A stretch of 64,000 bases of DNA from Vibrio crassostreae (GTDB lineage: Bacteria > Pseudomonadota > Gammaproteobacteria > Enterobacterales > Vibrionaceae). The stretch lies in assembly GCF_024347415.1 (NCBI RefSeq), contig NZ_AP025479.1, positions 1-64,000 of the forward strand, in the 5' to 3' direction. Numbering within the stretch: position 1 is the stretch's first letter; each line of letters starts with the position of its first letter. Of this stretch, positions 57,436-64,000 are shown piece after piece. The position numbers and the translations under genes are program-made. Below the pieces are notes generated by a model. It saw nothing but the letters and a program-made list of their open reading frames with translations. It did not search any database and had not been told where the DNA came from.

Positions 57436-58416
57436 CTAAACCTTACAAACCTGTGTCATTTTACGATACTCTACGGGTGTCATATTGTAAAATTTTTTAA
57501 ATAGTGTTCTAAAATGGTTTATGTCACTATAACCAACCTGTTGGGATATTTGTTCTATATTTAAGCTTGTAGTGTCTAATTTATCTCTAGCTAATGCGAC
57601 TCGAATACGCTGGATATAACTCATTGGTGATTCGCCAGTTGCTGCTTTGAAGCGACGTTTCATTTGCCTTTCACTCAAAAAACTTTTTTCTGCACATACA
57701 GAGACGGATAGCATACTAGGGGTTTCATTATGCATCCACTCTTGCAATCGATAAATCAAATCGTCATTATGTTGATGGTATTGAGAAAAACTTGTTAAAC
57801 AAATTCGTTTTACTTTCGAAATGTCACCTCCTAAATACTGCTCACATTTAACTCCTTGGGCGCTCCCCCAAAAGGCATCTATTAACAAAATTGTTGCTTG
57901 AAAATATTCTTTAATACCAGAGGTGCAAATATATCGGCCATCATGAGTTATTTTCAAATTGGGTTTTAATTTTACTTGAGGAAAATATTCACGAAAGAGT
58001 TCAGTATACTCCCAATGTGTAGTTGCGCTTCGTTTGTTTAAAACACCAAGTTCTGCTAGAAGAAATGCCCCCGTACATAAAGAAAGAACAAACTCGCTCT
58101 GCATGATTTGTTTTTTTAACCAAGAATTAACTTCTTTGGAGAATACATAAGACTCTTTATTTATATCACCACATGCGCCTATTAGTAAAACATCTGTATA
58201 TTCAACGGATTTCCAATGTGTATAACCGTTTATTGTAAGTTCTCCCAGAAATTGAGTAGGGCCTTCTGCAATGGAGATATAACTAACCTGTGGTACAGGA
58301 ACCCCAGCTTGTATTGCAGCGATTGTCAGCATTTCAACGGGCCCCAATATTGATGTTATTGGGCTTCCTTCTAACAAGAGTGCCGTTATCTTTAAGGGTT
58401 TTCTTTTGTCGAGCAT
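57436..58416 (-). CDS. GlxA-type AraC-family transcription regulator
   Basis: The 326-residue protein (from Met 58416) has an N-terminal DJ-1/PfpI-like domain with Cys in 'FVLSLCTGAFLLAELG' and a C-terminal AraC HTH pair ('LSERQMKRRFKAATGESPMS' and 'IEQISQQVGYSDINHFRTLF'). Such regulators sense a small metabolite, often an amine or amino-acid derivative, and activate catabolic genes. The nearby aldehyde dehydrogenase, on the other side of the IS relics, could be its target; this is inference. An upstream Met at 58452 is also open. Confidence 0.88.
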   Translation of the reverse strand: MLDKRKPLKITALLLEGSPITSILGPVEMLTIAAIQAGVPVPQVSYISIAEGPTQFLGELTINGYTHWKSVEYTDVLLIGACGDINKESYVFSKEVNSWLKKQIMQSEFVLSLCTGAFLLAELGVLNKRSATTHWEYTELFREYFPQVKLKPNLKITHDGRYICTSGIKEYFQATILLIDAFWGSAQGVKCEQYLGGDISKVKRICLTSFSQYHQHNDDLIYRLQEWMHNETPSMLSVSVCAEKSFLSERQMKRRFKAATGESPMSYIQRIRVALARDKLDTTSLNIEQISQQVGYSDINHFRTLFKKFYNMTPVEYRKMTQVCKV

Positions 58417-58622
58417 AAGTATCGCGCTTCTCTTTTGTGTCCCATTTGCCAATACTATGTCTGAATAGCCACCTTGAAACTAATAAAGAAATCCAAATGT
58501 TAAATTGTATTCATTGATTGCTATGAATGATTTTCAATCTTAACTAATTGATATTTAATGGTTATTTTTTAAAATTTAAAGTTATAACTAAATCTGTTGA
58601 TAATTTAGATTAATTACTCCAC

Positions 58623-59102
58623 TTAATCTGCGGTGAGACATTGAACCCTGTTGGTCAATAAGCTTGAATAACAAAAAGTATATCTGTCTTGATACAAGGT
58701 TTGGAAAAACTGTTCTGAGGAATCCGCCATTAAGTGAGCTTTTACGAGGTCAGGCTCAGTTGAATGAGTGTAGTTTTTACTACCTAGAGTGTTAGTCTTA
58801 GAGAAAAGATTTTTTCCAAAAAAATAAACAGAGTAGTAGACATTTAATGCTTTGGTTTCACCTTCAGATAGCATACTCGAATGTAGGTCATGAACTCCTC
58901 CAAATTTGTGAGCAAAGGTAATAACTTCTTTGAAGGATTTAGCTTCTAAGTTAGTGTATGTGCGACCACGCGAGAACAACATAGTATTCTCGCGACCATC
59001 GAGGAATGGAGGATGGTTAAGGACACTCAACAATGAGATAAGAGTAATTAGTAGCGCATTTACGACAAATAAAAATATAATCATCTTATTGACATTGTTC
59101 AT
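58623..59102 (-). CDS. VtrC/TcpH-like membrane-anchored partner, second pair
   Basis: The 159-residue protein has one N-terminal membrane helix ('MIIFLFVVNALLITLISLLS') and a periplasmic domain ending 'YTFCYSSLLTNRVQCLTAD'. Two Cys (144 and 155) are 11 residues apart, exactly as in the partner of the first pair (147 and 158). It overlaps the upstream regulator by 17 bases. Size and order match VtrC (about 160 residues), which forms a bile-salt-binding barrel with VtrA. Family assignment rests on architecture and not on residue identity. Confidence 0.65.
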   Translation of the reverse strand: MNNVNKMIIFLFVVNALLITLISLLSVLNHPPFLDGRENTMLFSRGRTYTNLEAKSFKEVITFAHKFGGVHDLHSSMLSEGETKALNVYYSVYFFGKNLFSKTNTLGSKNYTHSTEPDLVKAHLMADSSEQFFQTLYQDRYTFCYSSLLTNRVQCLTAD

Positions 59103-59892
59103 TAATTACCTCCTTCATTTTTTCAATTGAATAATTTCGAGAAAAACTCATATTCAAGGTGTTTCGTACATGTAAGTCTTTTAGTTGATATACACAAGAT
59201 AAATAGATTTCTTCTGGATTCTCAGAAATATATAACATAAACAAATTATTTTTGTATGCCCCTTTGAATGCTTTGAAGTGATTCTCACCGCTTTCATTAC
59301 TATTAAAAAAGTAGGTTACTCCTAAGTAATCACGACGCTCCCATTCAATACGTTCTGTGGTATTATCGTAATATATGATTTGCGTTAACCAAGCTATACT
59401 AAGTAATAAAATAAGTGACAGAACCAATAAAATAAACTTTTGAATGTAATTCGAGCGCTGTGGAGAAAGTTTTTTTTCTTGAACCTCTACCTTAAGAGGT
59501 TCTTGGGGCGAGTTTGGAGGAGGTATTAACCGGTTATCTTGTACGCTGACAACTGGCATTTTCATTTCTATAACATCTTTTACAAGGCAATAACCATGTT
59601 TAGGAACGGTTTTTATTATGTTTTGCTCGCGACCGTTATCACCTAAAGCCATTCGAAGGTGGGCTATCGACTGGGTCAAACTAGCTTTCGAGACTACTCG
59701 CCCTGGCCAAGCCGCCTTTATCAAAGTACTTTTAGACACTGTACTTCCTTCATGTTGGCACAGAATCTCTAAAATTTTGCAATCTGTAGAGTGCAGTTTT
59801 TTGCTTATCTCACCATTTTTTTTGGTTAATTGTCGTCTAAGTGTTGGATTGAATGTCCATAGATTGTTTTTTTGTTTAGTCATTAAGGTCAA
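59086..59892 (-). CDS. ToxR/VtrA-like membrane-bound regulator, second pair
   Basis: The 268-residue protein has a Trans_reg_C winged helix (about 15-105) with 'LEILCQHEGSTVSKSTLIKA' and 'IIKTVPKHGYCLV'. A Pro-rich linker, one membrane helix (about 152-170) and a periplasmic domain of about 95 residues with Cys233 and Cys267 follow. This is the ToxR/TcpP/VtrA design: a one-component regulator that senses outside signals and binds DNA from the membrane. The start directly follows the previous partner gene, and the end overlaps the next one. Confidence 0.82.
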   Translation of the reverse strand: MTLMTKQKNNLWTFNPTLRRQLTKKNGEISKKLHSTDCKILEILCQHEGSTVSKSTLIKAAWPGRVVSKASLTQSIAHLRMALGDNGREQNIIKTVPKHGYCLVKDVIEMKMPVVSVQDNRLIPPPNSPQEPLKVEVQEKKLSPQRSNYIQKFILLVLSLILLLSIAWLTQIIYYDNTTERIEWERRDYLGVTYFFNSNESGENHFKAFKGAYKNNLFMLYISENPEEIYLSCVYQLKDLHVRNTLNMSFSRNYSIEKMKEVINEQCQ

Positions 59893-60396
59893 CTACTTTT
59901 CATTATTTTCATGTATATCTACACATTGAACTGAACTGCTCGATAGTTGGATATAACAATATCGATAGGAGTTTTCCACTAGGACCTGAAAGTTTTCTTC
60001 GTTCCCATCGAAAAGAACATGTTGCTCCGGCAAGTCAAAATATTTTGTTTCTTGTGCTTCGACCAATTTGTTGGTGTGTTTTATGGAATAAACGTTTTTT
60101 GGCAAAAAAGTAATAAGGAACTGCGCATTCTTATTTTCCCCACTATCGAATTTAATTGAAGCAAGTAAGATGAAGCGATTCCATATATAGGGTTTTAAGC
60201 GATAGTAAATCTTTCTGGATTTTTTATCGTCAATTTTCTCACCATAAATAAAAATATTTTTAATTATTTTAGCATTAGAATTCTGAACGAAATTAGGTAC
60301 AAAGGAAATATTTATGAGAACTTGAATAGGCAATAATATAATTAATAACACTACGCTAATTGAAAAGTATTTATTGGCATTTCTGTACAATTTCAT
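59893..60396 (-). CDS. VtrC/TcpH-like membrane-anchored partner, first pair
   Basis: The 167-residue protein has one membrane helix ('FSISVVLLIILLPIQVLI') and a periplasmic domain ending 'YRYCYIQLSSSSVQCVDIHE'. Cys147 and Cys158 match the spacing in the second partner. It overlaps the upstream regulator by 26 bases and is immediately followed by the next regulator. It probably stabilises its ToxR-like partner or completes a ligand-binding pocket. Confidence 0.62.
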   Translation of the reverse strand: MKLYRNANKYFSISVVLLIILLPIQVLINISFVPNFVQNSNAKIIKNIFIYGEKIDDKKSRKIYYRLKPYIWNRFILLASIKFDSGENKNAQFLITFLPKNVYSIKHTNKLVEAQETKYFDLPEQHVLFDGNEENFQVLVENSYRYCYIQLSSSSVQCVDIHENNEK

Positions 60397-61090
60397 TGGT
60401 AACCTTCGCTATGGGGCGTTTAATATCAATGGAAAAATTTACACTTTGCTCTGTAATTACTGAAGTTTTTTGACGGGCGCAACTTACATAGAGCCTAACT
60501 TTATTTGAAGTTATATAAAAATCTAAGTTTTTTAATTCAGATTGCCCTACAAGTTTTTCTAATAACAATTTACTATAATAGTCATTTCTCTTTATGGTAA
60601 AAGTGTTGGTCTGGGAGTACACTTTTGACATGCTTAATTGGTGAGCAGTTTGTGAAGGGATAAATAGAAACCAAAATAATAATAAATTCAGAATGATTAA
60701 TGAAATTAACATCAAAAACTTCTTAGACAATTTGAATTTTTTTGTCTTTTCTGGTTGTTTAAGGTAAGTTGAAGGTTGGTTCATTAAAACTAGATCTATT
60801 TTATTATCAACGACAAAGTAACCAACTTTAGGTACAGTTCGAATGATACATTGTTCTTCTGCTGTATCATTCAAAGCTAAGCGTAGTGAAGCAACAGCAT
60901 GTGTAATGCTGGCATCTGATACAAACTTCCCTCGCCAAATCTTATTATGGATTTCAGTTTTAGTTACGACTTGATGAACATTCGATAGTAATAGTAATAG
61001 TAATTGACTTTCTGTCTTAGTTAGTCTTTTTTCTTCACCTGACATTTTATTTCGAATTTGAGAGTGTTCCTGAGGTCTAAAGTCCCACAT
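60371..61090 (-). CDS. ToxR/VtrA-like membrane-bound regulator, first pair
   Basis: The 239-residue protein has a winged helix (about 20-98; 'KTEIHNKIWRGKFVSDASIT', 'CIIRTVPKVGYFVV'), a short linker, a membrane helix (about 124-144, 'FLMLISLIILNLLLFWFLF') and a periplasmic domain with Cys204 and Cys238. The Cys spacing of 34 equals that of the second regulator, and both end in a Cys-Gln. Two Mets (1 and 16) could start it. It heads a four-gene operon; the 281 bases upstream are AT rich and probably carry the promoter. Confidence 0.82.
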   Translation of the reverse strand: MWDFRPQEHSQIRNKMSGEEKRLTKTESQLLLLLLSNVHQVVTKTEIHNKIWRGKFVSDASITHAVASLRLALNDTAEEQCIIRTVPKVGYFVVDNKIDLVLMNQPSTYLKQPEKTKKFKLSKKFLMLISLIILNLLLFWFLFIPSQTAHQLSMSKVYSQTNTFTIKRNDYYSKLLLEKLVGQSELKNLDFYITSNKVRLYVSCARQKTSVITEQSVNFSIDIKRPIAKVTNEIVQKCQ

Positions 61091-61371
61091 AAATGTCTAA
61101 ATTACCTATACTTTGCATCATCTGAAATGAATAGAAGCACAAATTTACCAAATTATTCAATAGACAACAACCAAGAAATATTTTGCTAGGACTAAGCAAC
61201 TAGTTTTGTATCACCTGTTAAATTGAAGTAATATTGCGTTTTTATACTTCGAGCTCACCTAAATGACAGCGAGATTTTTAAATTATCATTTCTTGATTTA
61301 TTTCATTAATTTCGCAAGCTTGTTCCCGCCACTTTAAAGATTCAACTCTCATAAAGGTAATCAAATTTAAT

Positions 61372-61653
61372 CTATTTACTAAAAAACATCCGCCTTCTTA
61401 GAAGGGGACGCGCTATCAGTTCTTCATAACTGCAGTTCTTGCTCAGGCTCTCTGTCCTGCTTGTCTTGGTGCCGTACATATCGTGAATGACTTCTTCATT
61501 CACACCGACCGTATCTACAAAATACCCTCTAGCCCAAAAATGTTTTCCCCATAGTTTCTTACGTATATGTGGGAATTTATTGAAAATTAGAATTGCTGTT
61601 AGGCCTTTTAAAACTCCTAACAAAATCGAGACTGATTGCGTATTTTGGAGCAT
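61372..61653 (-). pseudogene. IS200/IS605-family TnpA, C-terminal relic
   Basis: The frame contains 'LGVLKGLTAILIFNKFPHIR' and 'LWGKHFWARGYFVDTVGVNE', the C-terminal half of IS200-type Y1 transposases. The N-terminal half with the HUH motif and the catalytic Tyr helix are not intact. The frame leaves the family after 'EEVIHD'. It is a decayed single-gene element next to a hairpin at 61717. Confidence 0.75.
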
Positions 61654-61716
61654 TCCGAGCAGCAGCCATTTTCACTGCGATTCGAGCAAGCTATCGCAAT
61701 CACTGAAATACGCAGC

Positions 61717-61745
61717 AACGGGGCTAGATTTAATCTAGCCCCGTT
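61717..61745. terminator. Strong hairpin after the second chemoreceptor
   Basis: AACGGGGCTAGATT (61717-61730) and AATCTAGCCCCGTT (61732-61745) form a perfect 14-bp inverted repeat around one base. It lies 35 bases after the stop of the minus-strand chemoreceptor and just upstream of the IS200 relic. It is a terminator or an IS200-end hairpin. Confidence 0.7.
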
Positions 61746-61779
61746 TGGTTTATAGTGTTCGATGTCTTCTCGCATGATT

Positions 61780-63408
61780 TTAAATTTGGAATGAGTCTAC
61801 CCTTAATTTAAGGTTTTGTACTAAACTATTAATCTGTTGACAAGCAGTTGCGGTTTGTGAGGAACCTTGAGTAATTTCTTTTGAAGAGCTATTAATGCAC
61901 TCGACACTACGGCTTAGTTCTTCGGATACTGAATCTTGCTCACTACACGAGGTTGCAATTTGTGTGCTCATTTGAGAAATATTATCAATAGAGTGCTCGA
62001 TTTCAGTTATTTGATTTTCTGCTATGTTTACTTGCTCTATACAATCTGCGATACCACGTTGACAACTTTGGCTTGATTGCGTCATTTTGACAGTTTTTTC
62101 TTGCAGTTGGCTAACTGTTTCGATTATCTGAGAGGTTGAATCTTGTGTGCGTTGTGCTAGTGAACGAACTTCATCTGCAACTACGGCAAACCCTCTACCT
62201 TGTTCCCCTGCTCGCGCCGCTTCAATCGCGGCATTCAATGCCAACAAATTAGTTTGTTCTGCGATACCGCGTATCACATCGACAACTATATTTATATTGT
62301 TAGAGTTTATTTCTAGTTCCTGAGATAACTCTTCCGATTCTTGGATGGTGTTTGATACTTTTTCAATTACAGCAATTGTTTTATGTAAAGTTGCTGTTCC
62401 TTGTTTTGAAAGTGTAGTAGCTGAGTAGGAAGAGGCGGCTCCGACTTCAGTGTTTTGAGCAACTTCTTTGACAGCTGCTTGCATTTCTGTCATTGCGGAG
62501 GCCACTGAGCTCAGTTCATTTTGTTGACCTTGCATTTCTGATGCTGTTTGTGATGCAATTATACTCACTTCCTCAACTACTGAACTTAATTGAACAACTG
62601 ATTCATCAATTTCTGAAACTAGCGAGTGAAGGTTTCGTTGCATACCAGCTAATTCTCTAAGAAGTGTTCCTAACTCATCATTACTCAAGATGTTTTCGTC
62701 AATATCGTTATTTAACTCACCATTAGCTATTTTCTTTGTTAAGTTGAGTGCATAGTTAACTGGTCTACAAATAGAGCGTGACAGCAATAAAGATGCCCCC
62801 CCCATCATGACAAGTATCAAAATAGCACCGATGCCAGCGCTATATTTAGTAAAGGTGCCCGCAATTACAACTTCTCCATGGACGGAGTGAACTGCCTCTT
62901 TGTTTAGCAAAAGAGTCTTTTCTAAACTAGTAAAAGCTTTTAAATAAGTATCATAGCTCGACAGAATAATCTTATTAGCGCTGTCTATATTGCCTTTTTT
63001 TAATAAATCATTATAGTTTTTTGTTTCATTTATATATTTAAACCAGTAATCTTTAAATTTTTTGAAGGATTTTTTTTCACGCTGATTTAGATCTAATTCT
63101 TCAAAATCAGAAATTCCTTTTTGAACATCTAGCCTTTTTTTTTCTAAACCTTCCACCCATTCCCCAATCTTTTGATGATTTGAATTTGCTAATAATGAAA
63201 ATTCATTTTTCCTAACTTTTGTAATATCAATTTCTATATCTTTCAATACCTCGATTGAGGGTAAGCTCTTGTCGGTTAATATTGAAATTTTATTATTTAG
63301 TGTAAGCATTCCGTTAACCAAGATGGCTGAAACAAACCCAAAAACAACGAAAACAACGAAATAACTTCCCCATATCTTTTTGACTACACTTAAGTTTTTA
63401 AAAATCAT
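61780..63408 (-). CDS. Methyl-accepting chemotaxis protein, 4HB type
   Basis: The 542-residue chemoreceptor has an N-terminal membrane helix ('[17 protein letters not shown]') and a helical periplasmic domain of the 4HB_MCP type (about 35-190). A second membrane helix ('[17 protein letters not shown]'), HAMP ('[20 protein letters not shown]') and a signalling domain with '[18 protein letters not shown]' follow. The ligand is unknown. The signalling domain is close in sequence to that at 51.9 kb, but the sensor domains differ. Confidence 0.93.
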   Translation of the reverse strand: MIFKNLSVVKKIWGSYFVVFVVFGFVSAILVNGMLTLNNKISILTDKSLPSIEVLKDIEIDITKVRKNEFSLLANSNHQKIGEWVEGLEKKRLDVQKGISDFEELDLNQREKKSFKKFKDYWFKYINETKNYNDLLKKGNIDSANKIILSSYDTYLKAFTSLEKTLLLNKEAVHSVHGEVVIAGTFTKYSAGIGAILILVMMGGASLLLSRSICRPVNYALNLTKKIANGELNNDIDENILSNDELGTLLRELAGMQRNLHSLVSEIDESVVQLSSVVEEVSIIASQTASEMQGQQNELSSVASAMTEMQAAVKEVAQNTEVGAASSYSATTLSKQGTATLHKTIAVIEKVSNTIQESEELSQELEINSNNINIVVDVIRGIAEQTNLLALNAAIEAARAGEQGRGFAVVADEVRSLAQRTQDSTSQIIETVSQLQEKTVKMTQSSQSCQRGIADCIEQVNIAENQITEIEHSIDNISQMSTQIATSCSEQDSVSEELSRSVECINSSSKEITQGSSQTATACQQINSLVQNLKLRVDSFQI

Positions 63409-63473
63409 TTATATAGATCCTCATAGTTCGTAGAATAATTATTTCAATCATATTTAAACAATTGAATGTAGTT

Positions 63474-64000
63474 TTATTTGAAATTTTTATGCTGCTCTTT
63501 ATAATTCACATCAAGCTTCCCATTACATACTCGCACTATGGATTGAGTTGTAGATAAACCCAATCCAGCACCGATACTCCCTAGGTGCTGACGTGATTTA
63601 TCTGCTCGATAGAAAAGATCGAAAAAATACGGCAAGTTTTGAGCGGAAATAGTATCACCTTGAGGTCAAAATTCGCACTTTTGCGTCCTCTGCTAATATA
63701 TCAAAATACGCGACCAAACGGGCAAATACCTCATGTATAGCGAACACCTCGTCGTTACGAGGGATGAGTTTGTTCTCTGCCTTTGTAATAAATATCAAGT
63801 CATTGATAATTATATTAATTTCTTCCAAAGGGAGGCAATAGCGTCTTGATATTCTTCTGAGGTTCGACAAGCACCTAAAATGACCTGATTTTGAGTTGTA
63901 ATATTGGTGATTGGTGTTTTTAACTCATGCGCGATATCAGCAGAATACTCACTTAAGCGCAGAAACCCCATTTGTAGTCTATCGAACATGGAGTTGTGTT
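63474..64000 (-). pseudogene. Heavy-metal-type sensor histidine kinase, broken
   Basis: From the right edge the minus strand reads the H-box 'SEYSADIAHELKTPITN' (CusS-like DHp), then after a frameshift 'IIINDLIFITKAENKLIPRN' and 'VFARLVAYFDILAEDAKVRI'. It then jumps, in another frame, to the last part of the ATPase domain ('AQNLPYFFDLFYRADKSRQH', 'GAGLGLSTTQSIVRVCNGKL'). About 80 residues with the N box and G1 box are deleted. The kinase cannot work. Its N-terminal half lies beyond the window, where a response regulator may be found. Confidence 0.8.

Noticed and set aside
1..64000. CRISPR array or tRNA genes
   Set aside because: No regularly spaced repeats of 23-40 bases and no tRNA cloverleaf signature were noticed on either strand; a dedicated scan was not possible.

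Overview
The window reads as part of a Vibrionaceae-type mobile replicon, most likely a conjugative plasmid or an integrated relative. This rests on a complete F-type transfer module, an IncFII-like replication gene with a leader-peptide control region, and two tandem operons resembling the bile-sensing VtrA/VtrC and TcpP/TcpH regulators known from Vibrio. No rRNA, tRNA or CRISPR array was recognised. Whether the 50-64 kb arm belongs to the plasmid or to a chromosome cannot be decided from this window.

Layout. (1) 0-7 kb is accessory DNA: an IS66 remnant, a methylase relic, an Abi-like HEPN gene bracketed by 19-bp repeats, a run of very small unknown genes, an IS21 relic inserted in an FRG-domain gene, and a complete mqsRA toxin-antitoxin pair with its operator. 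(2) 7-11.5 kb is plasmid backbone: small conserved plasmid proteins, a lytic transglycosylase, a repeat-rich non-coding segment and a small probable relaxosome protein. (3) 11.5-46.8 kb, minus strand, is the transfer region. It runs, in transcription order, from an unknown 122-aa protein through traA, L, E, K, B, V, C, W, U, trbC, traN, traF, trbB, traH and traG to traD and finally traI. A 59-aa TraY-like protein lies further upstream at 47.2 kb. Two cargo blocks interrupt it: a Fis-like gene and an alpha/beta hydrolase at 26-28 kb, and a helicase fragment, PIN relic and PQQ-like gene at 19.9-23.5 kb. Relics of a second traD, of a second traF start and of the gene that follows traG suggest past recombination with a related transfer region. 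(4) 47.3-49 kb is the replication region: a long perfect inverted repeat, a short terminated RNA, a 32-aa leader peptide and repA. (5) 49.9-64 kb has lower GC and carries sensing and signalling genes: a PAS-GGDEF-EAL protein, two chemoreceptors, an aldehyde dehydrogenase, a GlxA-type AraC regulator, the tandem VtrA/VtrC-like pairs, IS relics and a broken heavy-metal-type histidine kinase.

How it works together. TraI, TraY and TraD would process and deliver DNA to the secretion channel (TraB/K/V/C/E/L, TraU/W/TrbC/H/F/TrbB). TraA pilin, TraN and TraG would make the pilus and stabilise mating pairs. RepA would maintain copy number under leader/RNA control. MqsRA and Abi would add stability or defence. 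The 50-64 kb arm would give the host environmental sensing. The least ordinary items are the tandem VtrA/VtrC-like operon (58.6-61.1 kb) and the repA leader, in which a predicted short RNA can pair over 12 nt with the repA ribosome-loading region.
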